Shown here one piece after another: positions 17,193-25,671 of a DNA stretch of 41,795 nucleotides. The DNA is from Bacteriovoracaceae bacterium UBA4096 (lineage in GTDB: Bacteria > Bdellovibrionota > Bacteriovoracia > Bacteriovoracales > Bacteriovoracaceae). The position numbers and the translations under genes were made by a program. The notes under the pieces are model-generated. The model was not told the DNA's origin. It saw only the letters and a program-made list of their open reading frames with translations, and did not search any database. How positions within the stretch are numbered: the stretch's first letter is position 1; every line of letters begins with the position of its first letter. The stretch lies in assembly GCA_002381945.1 (NCBI GenBank), contig DFXY01000062.1, positions 1 through 41,795 on the forward strand, read 5' to 3'.

Positions 17193-17846
17193 ATGAATGA
17201 ATTACAGCAGCATATTTCAACAGCAACAATTTTACATGTTCAGCAAGTGTGGGAAGGATTTGAAATCGTTTTTGGATTTGAAACCAGGAATAAATATAAA
17301 ATTCTGGATAAAAATTTAAAGCCTGTGGCATTCGCAGCAGAGCAGTCCACTGGTATATTAGGTTCTATTTTTCGCCAATTTCTAGGACATTGGAGAACTT
17401 TTCAAGTTGTACTCTACAATGAAAACCGAGAAAAAGAATACCTCCTCGATTTTCCTTTTCGATGGTTTTTCAAAACTTTGTTTTTAACTGACATCCGAGG
17501 TCACAAAGTTGGGCATCTTCAGCAAAAATTTGCTATTTTCAGGAAAAAGTTCGACGTTTATGATCAACACGGCCAATTAATAGCGAAAATCAATAGTTCC
17601 TTCTTTAAGTTTTGGACTTTTGAATTCTTTGATGGCCATAGAAGTTTAGGTAAGATTCAAAAAAAGTGGTCAGGGGTCCTGGGCGAGCTTTTTACGGATA
17701 AGGACAACTTCGTAATAAGTTATAACGATCCAGATCTTAACCAGGATGTGAAAGTATTGATGCTGGCCACTTGCCTTATGGTTGATATTATTTATTTTGA
17801 AAATAATCAGGGGAGTAAAAAGCCTGTTCTAGACTTTGGGACTTAA
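17193..17846 (+). CDS. Phospholipid scramblase/LURP-one-like protein
   Basis: 217 aa. The pattern matches the scramblase/Tubby C-terminal-like fold: YKILDKNLKPVAFAAEQSTG, FLGHWRTFQVVLYNENREKEYLLDF, DIRGHKVGHLQQKF, DVYDQHGQLIAKI, FEFFDGHRSLGKIQKKWSG and a hydrophobic C-terminal helix LMLATCLMVDIIYFE that resembles the buried helix of the barrel. Bacterial members are cytoplasmic or membrane-associated and their function is mostly unknown; lipid scrambling is not established. The 3' end overlaps the convergent HNH gene by 59 bp. Confidence 0.75.
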   Translation: MNELQQHISTATILHVQQVWEGFEIVFGFETRNKYKILDKNLKPVAFAAEQSTGILGSIFRQFLGHWRTFQVVLYNENREKEYLLDFPFRWFFKTLFLTDIRGHKVGHLQQKFAIFRKKFDVYDQHGQLIAKINSSFFKFWTFEFFDGHRSLGKIQKKWSGVLGELFTDKDNFVISYNDPDLNQDVKVLMLATCLMVDIIYFENNQGSKKPVLDFGT

Positions 17847-18687
17847 AATTCAACTTTGACCTTATCCTTGCCCTCTGATTACAATTTGAACATAAAAGCC
17901 TAATGTTATCGGAAGAGCTGCCTCCACCTAGGGCCCATGGGACTCTATGATCGTAGTTTAAATGTTTCCTGGAGCCACAAATTGTACATTTCTTATCTCT
18001 TAGATAAACCTCTCTTTTAACTTCATTATTCACAGTACGCACTGTTTTCACTGGAGAAAGTCGGCTCTGAGGTTTTTGAACTTTAAACTTTTGTTTTTCT
18101 ACTTTCTCTATAGTAGTTTTGACCATCAACTTTATTAATGCATCATTCGACAACTCTTCTCCTAGGAGTTCTTTTAGTTTCTGGAGTTCTAATATTGTCT
18201 CATTGGTAAGAATCATTGAAACTTTAGTTTTGTCCTGAGAAACACGTTCACTTGTATCTCCCTCATGAACTTCTTTACCGGACAACTCAAACAGTTTCTT
18301 GATGCATGAATTTTTAGTTAAATTTTCCATTTCACCAAGTATCTTTTTTTTCTCTTCAGTATCAATGATCTTATTCTCTTTAAAATATTGATTCACTAAG
18401 GCAATATTTGTAATAGACAAAGACCCATTAATAATTTTATCTCCGACCTCAGGGATATTAGTAATGAGCTTCGAGGCTTGTATACGTCGATACGCACTTG
18501 ACTCAGAGTATTTCAGGATTCTGACACAGAAATCAAATAAACTTGTACATTTTAAATCGGAATATAATTTCCGATGTTCAATTTCTTTAAGATGATGAAG
18601 CATCAACAAAGTCATTTCTCTTTCATTCTTTGCAATGATAATAGCATCATTAACTAGAGTTTCATCAGCCAAATGTTTTAGTAACAT
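17788..18687 (-). CDS. HNH endonuclease-domain protein
   Basis: 299 aa from ATG at 18687, chosen because GGAGG lies just upstream; a GTG at 18723 would include that ribosome site in the coding region. The N-terminal two thirds is helical and contains LFDFCVRILKYSESSAYRRI, a segment typical of the HNH proteins repeated in Bdellovibrio-type genomes. The last 70 residues carry the HNH/zinc-finger: CTICGSRKHLNYDHRVPWALGG... then NIRLLCSNCNQ, with two CxxC pairs and the YDHRVP catalytic His. It is likely a DNA-binding nuclease or a nuclease-derived regulator; target unknown. Two palindromes lie upstream. Confidence 0.85.
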   Translation of the reverse strand: MLLKHLADETLVNDAIIIAKNEREMTLLMLHHLKEIEHRKLYSDLKCTSLFDFCVRILKYSESSAYRRIQASKLITNIPEVGDKIINGSLSITNIALVNQYFKENKIIDTEEKKKILGEMENLTKNSCIKKLFELSGKEVHEGDTSERVSQDKTKVSMILTNETILELQKLKELLGEELSNDALIKLMVKTTIEKVEKQKFKVQKPQSRLSPVKTVRTVNNEVKREVYLRDKKCTICGSRKHLNYDHRVPWALGGGSSSDNIRLLCSNCNQRARIRSKLNFKSQSLEQAFYSPDYFQNK

Positions 18688-18699
18688 AAATCCCTCCAA

Positions 18700-18711
18700 C
18701 ACAGTACTGTG
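18700..18711. promoter_or_regulatory. Perfect 12-bp palindrome upstream of the HNH gene
   Basis: CACAGTACTGTG, immediately upstream of the GGAGG ribosome site of the HNH gene. Position and symmetry suggest an operator, possibly for autoregulation; no binding protein is known. Confidence 0.35.
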
Positions 18712-18782
18712 AAGAAGTAACACACCAGTTCCGCAATAAACTATTTACACGTGAATCAATATTAAGAATTTTTCAAAAAAGC

Positions 18783-18800
18783 ACTTTCACTGGTGAAAAC
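18783..18800. promoter_or_regulatory. Operator-like near-palindrome between folP and the HNH gene
   Basis: ACTTTCAC-TG-GTGAAAAC, matching 15 of 18 positions of the perfect palindrome at 19524-19541. It lies 9 bp after the folP stop and about 95 bp upstream of the HNH start. Confidence 0.35.
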
Positions 18801-18808
18801 TTGCTCGT

Positions 18809-19621
18809 TTAGAAATTCATCAAATCGGGACGATGTGTACGAATCCAAATAGTTCCTCTAAGATCAGGAATTAATTCATTAAGTATTTTTTGATGATATT
18901 GATCTAACTGTTCTCTATTTTCTGCTGTGATTTTATCTAACCCTAACTTTTTTCTCAAAAATGATTTTCTTGAAAAGCCTAGAAGCCAGAAATCATGATC
19001 TACTTTTCTTTGTAGCTCACCAAACTTGCTTAAAACAAGCCAGTTTTGTTCATAAGTCTTAGAAAATCCCAAAGTAGGATCTAGAATAACTCTTTCTCGC
19101 TTAAAAGGTCTAAAGTAAGAAGCTAATTCTTCGAGGTATTGCTGCCCTTCAAAACTTGAAATAAATCTCATGTGTTTGCCGGCAAGCTCACGTTTTGGAG
19201 CTAGATTATGACAAAAAACATAATAGAAATTTTTATTTAACTCTAAGAACTCTTCCACATACTTATCAAATTTCCCAGAAACATCATTCCAAATGAGGGG
19301 TGATTTAATCCCTTCATCTTTCCAAAAACATGCTAACTGCCCAATTGTTTCTGGATGATAAGTATCAATGCTGATAGGCAGACTTAACGATTTCAATATT
19401 GAAAGAAAAGGTTCAAGCCTCTTCCACTCTTCCTCAAATCCAATTGATTCATTCATGGGTGCAGTAGATTCAGCTCCCACATCAAGAACATCAATATTCC
19501 CAAATTCTTCAATGCGCTCACTTACTTTCACCGGTGAAAGTGTTTCTCCAAGCCCTGAAAATGAATTGGGGGTGATATTAATCACCCCCATTCGTTTTAA
19601 AATTAAATTAGAAGAATTCAA
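18809..19621 (-). CDS. folP: Dihydropteroate synthase
   Basis: 270 aa from a TTG two bases after the ftsH stop. The ATG at 19591 would remove the strand that normally precedes MGVINITPNSFS, so the TTG is preferred, though no clear ribosome site exists and translation is probably coupled to ftsH. Makes dihydropteroate from p-aminobenzoate and hydroxymethyldihydropterin diphosphate. Motifs: MGVINITPNSFSGLGE, VLDVGAESTAP, ISIDTYHP, WNDVSG, VILDPTLGFSKTYEQNW and LGFSRKSFLRKKL. Length is typical. The order tilS-ftsH-folP is conserved in many bacteria. A perfect 18-bp palindrome lies inside the coding region at 19524-19541. Confidence 0.95.
   Translation of the reverse strand: MNSSNLILKRMGVINITPNSFSGLGETLSPVKVSERIEEFGNIDVLDVGAESTAPMNESIGFEEEWKRLEPFLSILKSLSLPISIDTYHPETIGQLACFWKDEGIKSPLIWNDVSGKFDKYVEEFLELNKNFYYVFCHNLAPKRELAGKHMRFISSFEGQQYLEELASYFRPFKRERVILDPTLGFSKTYEQNWLVLSKFGELQRKVDHDFWLLGFSRKSFLRKKLGLDKITAENREQLDQYHQKILNELIPDLRGTIWIRTHRPDLMNF
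19524..19541. promoter_or_regulatory. Perfect 18-bp palindrome within folP
   Basis: ACTTTCACCGGTGAAAGT is identical to its reverse complement. Related copies are at 18783-18800 (15/18) and 18044-18061 (14/18, inside the HNH gene). It may be a protein-binding site; chance cannot be excluded. Confidence 0.35.
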
Positions 19622-19623
19622 AC

Positions 19624-21522
19624 TTAAGCTGGAGTCGGTTTACCGGCACCAAACATTGGACCAGCACCAACTACCGTGCCAGAAGGAGGAGTATCAGTTG
19701 GCTTTTTAGTCATAACTGGTTGACCAATATCTTTCCCGGCCACAATATCCCTGATCTGCTGAGCATCAAGTGTTTCCCACACTACAAGAGCTTCAGTTAC
19801 TCGATGTAGGGCATCCATGTTATCTTGTAGAATTCTCTTGGCAACTTCATAGTTAGTTTGAACGAAATTCACAATTTCCATATCAATCTTGCGAGACGTC
19901 TCATCAGAGAAAGATACACTCTCCCCACCATAGACCATTCCACCATTTTGCTTGGCATAGTTGATAGGCCCAAGTTTCTCACTCATACCCCAGTTACAAA
20001 CCATACTACGAGCAAGATCAGTAGCGCGCTCAATATCATTTGATGCACCATTGGTCATTTCACCATAAACAAGCTCTTCGGCCACTCGACCACCCATCAA
20101 GAATGAAATAAAGTTCTCACCCTTCTCTTTAGAGAGGTTCAACATATCTTCATTTGGAAGAGTTTGTGTTACACCAAGCGCCTGACCACGAGGAATGATT
20201 GATACTTTATGAATCGGATCCGTATGAGGCAGGTTCATCCCCACAAGTGTGTGACCAGCTTCATGATAAGCAGTCAGTCTCTTCTCTCTTTCAGAGATCA
20301 TCATAGATTTACGGGCAACACCCATTAGAACTTTGTCTTTTGCATTTTCAAAGTCCGACATTGCTAAAGCTTTCTTCCCATCACGAGCTGCAAGTAAAGC
20401 TGCCTCGTTTACTAGATTAGCAAGATCTGCCCCAGTGAAACCTGGAGTACCTTTTGCAATTGTCTCAAGATCAATATCAGTAGTAAGAGGAGTCTTACGA
20501 GTATGCACTTTTAGGATCTGATGACGTCCACGAACATCCGGACGTCCAACAGTGACACGTCTATCAAATCGACCCGGACGCAATAAGGCAGGGTCTAAAA
20601 CATCAATCCGGTTTGTGGCCGCCATGATGATAACACCTTCATTGGATTCAAAACCATCCATTTCAACGAGCAACTGGTTAAGAGTTTGCTCACGCTCATC
20701 ATGACCACCACCCATACCGGCACCACGATGACGTCCAACTGCATCGATCTCATCAATAAAAATTATACATGGAGCGTGTTTCTTACCTTGTTCAAATAAA
20801 TCACGAACCCTGGAAGCACCTACCCCAACAAACATTTCTACAAAGTCAGAACCAGAAATGGAGAAAAAGGGAACACCCGCTTCGCCGGCCACAGCACGGG
20901 CCAATAAAGTTTTACCTGTTCCTGGAGGTCCAACTAAAAGACAACCTTTAGGGATTTTACCACCTAGAGTTGTGTACTTCTTAGGATCTTTTAAGAAATC
21001 TACAATCTCAACTAATTCTTCTTTGGCCTCTTCTACACCCGCAACATCTACAAAAGTAATTCGCTTGTCATTTTCAGTCAGCATCTTGGCCTTGGACTTT
21101 CCAAAGCTCATGGCCTTCCCACCACCGGCCTGAAGCTGGCGGAGGAAGAAAAAGAAGAACAAGAAAAGAAGAATCATCGGCAGCCAGTTAATGAGCAAGG
21201 TCGCTAGAAATCCTTGTTTTTCTTCCTTCTTGTAATTAGGAATAATCCCATGTGTTTTTAAAATGCGAAAAGTTTCATCCCCTGTGTTTCCGGTTAATTC
21301 AAAATAAGAACCATTTTCATAGCCTTCTTTAAATTTACCTTGAATTGTATTATCACCCTGGAAAGTGACTTCACGTACATTTCCACTTTCCACTGCAGTG
21401 ATGAAATTACTGAAGTTAATGTTTTTTGCGCTGACTGTTTTTTGCTCAAGAACCTTCATTACAAAGGCCATGATCAAAATCACAACGATCCAAAGCATTA
21501 ACGTTTTCTGTTGTTTTTTCAT
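19624..21522 (-). CDS. ftsH: ATP-dependent zinc metalloprotease FtsH
   Basis: 632 aa, normal length. Membrane-anchored AAA+ protease that degrades membrane and regulatory proteins. Membrane segments at about residues 8-24 and 106-128 flank a periplasmic region. Walker A GPPGTGKT (198-205), Walker B IIFIDEID (253-260), the second region of homology ending RPGRFDR, and the M41 zinc site HEAGH (420-424) are intact. The C-terminus is Pro/Gly/Thr-rich. AAGG precedes the ATG. It lies 74 bp after tilS; a TATAAT at 21580-21585 could add a promoter, but its -35 is poor. Followed with a 2-base gap by folP. Confidence 0.98.
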   Translation of the reverse strand: MKKQQKTLMLWIVVILIMAFVMKVLEQKTVSAKNINFSNFITAVESGNVREVTFQGDNTIQGKFKEGYENGSYFELTGNTGDETFRILKTHGIIPNYKKEEKQGFLATLLINWLPMILLFLFFFFFLRQLQAGGGKAMSFGKSKAKMLTENDKRITFVDVAGVEEAKEELVEIVDFLKDPKKYTTLGGKIPKGCLLVGPPGTGKTLLARAVAGEAGVPFFSISGSDFVEMFVGVGASRVRDLFEQGKKHAPCIIFIDEIDAVGRHRGAGMGGGHDEREQTLNQLLVEMDGFESNEGVIIMAATNRIDVLDPALLRPGRFDRRVTVGRPDVRGRHQILKVHTRKTPLTTDIDLETIAKGTPGFTGADLANLVNEAALLAARDGKKALAMSDFENAKDKVLMGVARKSMMISEREKRLTAYHEAGHTLVGMNLPHTDPIHKVSIIPRGQALGVTQTLPNEDMLNLSKEKGENFISFLMGGRVAEELVYGEMTNGASNDIERATDLARSMVCNWGMSEKLGPINYAKQNGGMVYGGESVSFSDETSRKIDMEIVNFVQTNYEVAKRILQDNMDALHRVTEALVVWETLDAQQIRDIVAGKDIGQPVMTKKPTDTPPSGTVVGAGPMFGAGKPTPA

Positions 21523-21596
21523 GATAGGAACCTTCTTTATCTCGTAGGAATAATGACCGACTGTTATTCGGGTGGTTCAATTATAGCGAAACTCTT

Positions 21597-22940
21597 TCAT
21601 TGTTGGGAAGCAAAGAGATTGGAAAGGTTATATAGAGGAAGAAGCTTGAGTCTTTCAGGCAACTTTTCTCTTTTTTGCATCCAGACATCAAGACATTTTT
21701 GAAAAGTTATAAAACGCAGTCCCCGCTCTTTACACACTTGTGAGATGTGAGGGAAAAGCGGATCATAAACGGAAGTATTTAGCGTTTTGCAAATAGACTC
21801 GGACTCCAACACGAGTACTAATCCAGGCATATTTCTCATTGCATCCGGGTCTTTCAGTAAGTTCTGCCAAGCATGCTCCAATTCAACTTTTTTATAAGTC
21901 GTCATTAAAGAGAGTGCATTATTAGAAAGCTGCGACAAAACAACCGCTATAGACTCATCATAGTTTTTCATTCCCTGCTTATAGAGCATGAGCAAACCAT
22001 GGGAGTGATAACCCTCCATTCCACCACTAAAATGAAAAGGCCCTTTTTTCCCGTTCTCAATTGCCCTAATCATGCGTTCAATAGGAGTGATAATCTCTCC
22101 CCGGTCGGTATTGGAGTAATTGTGGATCATCTCCTGAATCTGCAACTCAGAGAAATGTTTGCCTAAAATTATCGCCCCATTCTCGTAAGCAAAAAGCTTT
22201 GAAGGCCCACCGCGACTAAACACATTCACTTTGAGTACCATGGCCGAAAAGTTGGCAAAGTGTGAGTAGAATTTGAGATATTTCGGATAACGCTCTTTAA
22301 CTAACGGAACAATTTTTAAACGAATAAAGTTCCTGTCATGCTTTATATCTTTGTTGGTAGGATCATCCAGATAAGGAATTCCCTCAAATCTGGACAAACG
22401 CTTGATTTGCGCCCGACTGACACATAAAAAAGGGCGAATAATACTTTTATTCCTGACAGGGATACCAATACTGGCCTTAGGTGAAGTGGAGCGATGTCTT
22501 TGCATAAAACTCCACTCATACGAATCGTCCAAATGATGTCCCGTCCAGAGAAGCTCATTTGCCTTACGTTCTTTCATGCATAACTCTAGCCGAACTTTCC
22601 TTGCCCGGGCCTCAAAATTACTATCATTGGCAGAGAGTCCCTCTGCATGGAGAACGACCAGAGGGATCCCCTCTTGTTTACAAAAGTTCTCTATCATCGA
22701 GGCGTCATCATTTTGGCCGGATCTGGTATGATGATGAACGAAAAGGGCGCGAACTTTCCCAATTTTTCCCTGCTGAGACAGCCTATTGGCGACCCACAGT
22801 AGAGTCATTGAATCCAGCCCCCCGGAAACAGCCACGGCATGATCCATAACCAGCTCGTGAGGAGCGGCCACATTTCCAATAAATCGCCACACATGCTTGA
22901 AGAAAAGGGACCGGTAGGCAATTGGACTTAAATTTTTCAT
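21597..22940 (-). CDS. tilS: tRNA(Ile)-lysidine synthase
   Basis: 447 aa from ATG at 22940 (an in-frame TTG six bases earlier is less likely). Converts C34 of tRNA-Ile(CAU) to lysidine using ATP and lysine, so that the tRNA reads AUA. The PP-loop motif AVSGGLDSMTLL holds SGGLDS at residues 39-44; ALFVHHHTRSGQNDDA, ARKVRLEL and LLWTGHHLDDSYE follow as in the TilS family, then RPFLCVSRAQIKRL and IPYLDDPTN. The C-terminal half (about 250-447) is weakly conserved, as usual. It heads the tilS-ftsH-folP group and is divergent from the tRNA-Met gene. Confidence 0.93.
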   Translation of the reverse strand: MKNLSPIAYRSLFFKHVWRFIGNVAAPHELVMDHAVAVSGGLDSMTLLWVANRLSQQGKIGKVRALFVHHHTRSGQNDDASMIENFCKQEGIPLVVLHAEGLSANDSNFEARARKVRLELCMKERKANELLWTGHHLDDSYEWSFMQRHRSTSPKASIGIPVRNKSIIRPFLCVSRAQIKRLSRFEGIPYLDDPTNKDIKHDRNFIRLKIVPLVKERYPKYLKFYSHFANFSAMVLKVNVFSRGGPSKLFAYENGAIILGKHFSELQIQEMIHNYSNTDRGEIITPIERMIRAIENGKKGPFHFSGGMEGYHSHGLLMLYKQGMKNYDESIAVVLSQLSNNALSLMTTYKKVELEHAWQNLLKDPDAMRNMPGLVLVLESESICKTLNTSVYDPLFPHISQVCKERGLRFITFQKCLDVWMQKREKLPERLKLLPLYNLSNLFASQQ

Positions 22941-22972
22941 GGGCAATACACTTCTAAATAGGGGAAATAATA

Positions 22973-23001
22973 TTGACGGACTGTGTTCCCGCTATTAGTA
23001 T
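22973..23001 (+). promoter_or_regulatory. Promoter of tRNA-Met
   Basis: TTGACG, 17-bp spacer, TAGTAT. The -10 ends 19 bp before the tRNA 5' end. Confidence 0.75.
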
Positions 23002-23020
23002 GACACTACTTTTTTCTTGG

Positions 23021-23097
23021 GGCAACGTAGCTCAGTTGGTGAGAGCACAGCATTCATAACGCTGGGGTCGGCGGTTCAACTCCGCCCGTTGCTACCA
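23021..23097 (+). tRNA. tRNA-Met(CAU), elongator type
   Basis: 77 nt including encoded CCA. Acceptor GGCAACG / CGTTGCT with a G1-U72 wobble, D arm GCTC / GAGC, anticodon loop TTCATAA (CAU), T arm GGCGG-TTCAACT-CCGCC. The anticodon stem CAGCA / CGCTG ends in an A31-C39 mismatch. The A-U pairs at 4-69 and 5-68 argue against tRNA-Ile2, whose TilS recognition uses C-G pairs there, and the body matches elongator tRNA-Met. Confidence 0.9.
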
Positions 23098-23186
23098 TTC
23101 TTTTCGCACTAAGTTAAAGCACGTATTTCCCAATCTTTGAACCGAGAACATCTTCTTCCAATGAAGGAAATTTAACCTCTATGAAG

Positions 23187-23215
23187 TTGACACCAACTCA
23201 CCTTAAATTTACCTT
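23187..23215 (+). promoter_or_regulatory. Promoter of the two-component operon
   Basis: Perfect -35 TTGACA, 17-bp spacer, -10 TACCTT (4/6), ending 28 bp before the ATG at 23244. Confidence 0.6.
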
Positions 23216-23243
23216 TATTTCCAAGATCATCCAGGAGTAATTC

Positions 23244-23918
23244 ATGATCAATATTTTGGTCGTTGAAGATGAAAAAAAAGTTTCTGCTTTTATTCAGCAG
23301 GGCCTGCAAGAAGTCGGTCATCATGTAGAAACGGCCGATACCCCAAGTATGGCCCGTGAAATGCTCAATGCAAAAAACTTTGATCTCATCATCTTAGATG
23401 TCATGTTGCCTGAGATGAGTGGAATGGATTTCGCTAAAGAACTCAGGTCCAACAGTCATACAAGCTTTATTCTTATGCTCACAGCTCTTTCAACGACTAA
23501 AGATAAAATTATGGGTCTTGATTCTGGTGCCGATGATTACCTGGCCAAACCGTTTGAATTTGAAGAACTACTGGCGCGAGTCCGTGCTCTCATTAGAAGA
23601 AAACACGATGATAAGGCCCAGCTCATCAATGGTGACCTTAAGATGAACCTTATCACTCGTGATGTAACCCGGGATGACTCCAAAATTGAACTCACCACCA
23701 AGGAGTTCTCCTTACTCGAATTCCTGATGAGAAACGTTGATAAGGTACTAGACCGGAATGCCATTGCCAAACAAGTCTGGGGAGCTGACTTTGATCCTGA
23801 CTCAAACGTAATAGATGTTTATATTAATCATTTACGTAAAAAGATTGACTCTCCTTATCCAAAAAAACTTTTAAAGACTGTTGTGGGCCAGGGTTATGTC
23901 CTTAACAAAATTGACTAG
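23244..23918 (+). CDS. OmpR/PhoB-family response regulator
   Basis: 224 aa, AGGAG eight bases upstream of the ATG. Receiver domain at residues 2-115: acidic pocket VVEDE, phospho-acceptor Asp52 in IILDVMLPEMSG, and conserved Lys in DDYLAKPFEFEELLARV. The C-terminal winged helix (about 128-222) shows KIELTTKEFSLLEFLM, VWGADFDPDSNVIDVYINHLRKKID and GQGYVLN. It most resembles CusR/CopR-type regulators. Its last 23 bases overlap the sensor kinase gene, so the two are co-translated. The stimulus is unknown. Confidence 0.95.
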   Translation: MINILVVEDEKKVSAFIQQGLQEVGHHVETADTPSMAREMLNAKNFDLIILDVMLPEMSGMDFAKELRSNSHTSFILMLTALSTTKDKIMGLDSGADDYLAKPFEFEELLARVRALIRRKHDDKAQLINGDLKMNLITRDVTRDDSKIELTTKEFSLLEFLMRNVDKVLDRNAIAKQVWGADFDPDSNVIDVYINHLRKKIDSPYPKKLLKTVVGQGYVLNKID

Positions 23919-25362
23919 TCTCTTTAAAGGTATCAGATTTCGTCTTACTCTTGTTTATTCTACTCTCTTTGGATTATTCATCTGTGCATTTGCCTACATC
24001 CTTTCAAATCAGTATTTTCAATCAGGAAGAGCAGATTTTGATTCAGGCCTCTTAAACTATGCGATTGATCTCTCTGAATACCTTTATATTGATGATTCAG
24101 GCCTGAAAATTGATTTTAAATTGCCAGAAAGTGAAATAAAGAAAGCTTTTCCTTTTATACTGAATAAAACTATCTATATCGTAAGGTCATATGACGGTAA
24201 GATTTTATCAAGAAGCCAAGATCCTCAACCAATTTCCGAAATTCCTTTTGATTCTTTTCTTCCTTCCTACGAAGACTATACTCACCGCTACAAGACTTTC
24301 TCCATTGGAAATGAAGTATTCAGAGCAGTAAACGTCAAAATCAGTAATGAACATGATAAAGAAATGATTCTGCAAGTAGCAGCTTCTATGGATACTCTGA
24401 TCACTCGAGAAAGAAATCATCTTCTTATTACTTCTTTAATGGTTCCAACGCTTATCCTGATTTCAAGCTTCATCTCATTCTTGATTGCAGGCAATGCCTT
24501 GGCGCCGATAAAAGTGTTAACCGAAACCGCCAACACCATTGCCGCACGAAATCTCTCCTTACGTATTCCTGTGCCACATACAGGAGATGAAGTTGAAGAA
24601 TTGAGTAAAACGCTAAATAACCTTCTAGAACGACTGGAAAAATCCTTTAAAAGTCAGGAACACTTTGTCTCAAACGCCAGCCATCAGTTAAACACACCTC
24701 TTGCCATAATTAAGGGTGAATTAGATGTTCTGGAATCCAAAGAGCGGACAATGGAAGAGTACCAACGGTTCCATCGATCGCTTCGGGAAGAATTAGAGCG
24801 TTTGGTAGAGCTCGTAAAGAACATGCTTCTTATTTCGAGGGTAGAATCCGGGTTGGATAGCTTTGTCTTTCATTCGCTTCGCCTGGATGATCTTCTGTTA
24901 GGAACCTCCTCTCGCCTGAGAACGAAAGCGAAAGAGAAAAAAATTACCATTCGTTTTAATATTGAAGAAGAGCTTAATCTGGAAGTCATGGGTGAGAAGC
25001 AGTTACTGGATAGCTTGTTTGAAAATATTCTGGATAATGCCATCAAATACTCCCCCGAGGAAAGCACCATCCAGTTAGATATTAAAAATGTAAATTCTCG
25101 AGTTGAGGTCTGGATCCAGGATGAAGGCCCGGGAATTGATGAAGATGACTTTGAAAACATCCTCAATGTCCGTTTCCATCGGGCCTCCCCAAGAGGAATC
25201 ACCGGAACTGGAATTGGCCTTCCTATTGCTCAAAAAATTGCTCAATTTCACCAGGCCGAAATTGATTACCGGAAATTAACACCCTGTGGAAGCTTGTTCA
25301 TCATTCGTTTTAATGCGTCTCAAAATCAAGTAACTTATTCTAACCAAGACTCGCACTCTTAA
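23896..25362 (+). CDS. Membrane sensor histidine kinase
   Basis: 488 aa from ATG at 23896 (a TTG at 23881 is an alternative). Two membrane segments (about residues 16-37 and 178-202) bracket a periplasmic sensor of about 140 residues, followed by HAMP (ALAPIKVLTETANTIAARNL). His263 lies in FVSNASHQLNTPLAII; the HQLNTP form differs from the commoner HELRTP. N box ENILDNAIKYSPEE, G1 VWIQDEGPGIDEDD and G2 GTGIGLPIAQKIA complete the kinase. It overlaps its response regulator by 23 bp. CusS-like architecture; ligand unknown. Confidence 0.94.
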   Translation: MSLTKLTSLFKGIRFRLTLVYSTLFGLFICAFAYILSNQYFQSGRADFDSGLLNYAIDLSEYLYIDDSGLKIDFKLPESEIKKAFPFILNKTIYIVRSYDGKILSRSQDPQPISEIPFDSFLPSYEDYTHRYKTFSIGNEVFRAVNVKISNEHDKEMILQVAASMDTLITRERNHLLITSLMVPTLILISSFISFLIAGNALAPIKVLTETANTIAARNLSLRIPVPHTGDEVEELSKTLNNLLERLEKSFKSQEHFVSNASHQLNTPLAIIKGELDVLESKERTMEEYQRFHRSLREELERLVELVKNMLLISRVESGLDSFVFHSLRLDDLLLGTSSRLRTKAKEKKITIRFNIEEELNLEVMGEKQLLDSLFENILDNAIKYSPEESTIQLDIKNVNSRVEVWIQDEGPGIDEDDFENILNVRFHRASPRGITGTGIGLPIAQKIAQFHQAEIDYRKLTPCGSLFIIRFNASQNQVTYSNQDSHS

Positions 25363-25671
25363 GATTGGCCCTATAAATTGGCCACTGCTAAACAAAAAGT
25401 TCAATGATTTAGACAACTTGCTTCTTGTACCAAATTGCCCAAACTTTAGACATTTGTCCTCAAACCTCACAGGTATTTGAGTTCAACTCATTAAAATAAT
25501 TAAGCAATATCCTTGTCACAAAAATTGCAAGGAGGCACCTCGAGTTGTGGCTTTCCAAAGACACTGTCTGTAGTTTTTACAGCCTTAGGGATGTTTAACT
25601 GCACAGCGTCAGGAAGTTGGATACACTCTCCCCAAAAACGAACAATGTTAGCCATTATTTGTGAGGTCGTT
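25363..25671. other. Leader/intergenic region before the ATP-grasp operon
   Basis: 309 bases between the kinase stop and the preferred GTG of the large ORF. It holds two TTTAGACA direct repeats (25408-25415 and 25445-25452), TGAGTTCAACTCA at about 25478-25490 and the doubtful 51-aa minus-strand ORF. I found no convincing promoter or terminator. Confidence 0.4.
25500..25655 (-). CDS. Possible small protein with a CxxC motif, 51 aa
   Basis: Minus-strand ORF from ATG at 25655 to TAA at 25500, starting MANIVRFWGECIQLPD and ending PPCNFCDKDIA. Its composition looks protein-like and it sits in the leader region of the large operon, opposite the questionable upstream extension of the gene at 25672. 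No ribosome site is visible and nothing in the sequence confirms it, so it may be chance. Confidence 0.25.
   Translation of the reverse strand: MANIVRFWGECIQLPDAVQLNIPKAVKTTDSVFGKPQLEVPPCNFCDKDIA

Noticed and set aside
23021..23097. CAU tRNA as tRNA-Ile2, given its place beside tilS
   Set aside because: Acceptor A-U pairs at 4-69 and 5-68 and overall similarity point to elongator tRNA-Met.
25408..25452. Two TTTAGACA direct repeats as operator
   Set aside because: Only two copies, short, and no further pattern; could be chance.
25513..25671. TTG start adding 53 residues to the ATP-grasp protein
   Set aside because: No ribosome site upstream and atypical composition; the GTG at 25672 has GAGG at the right spacing.
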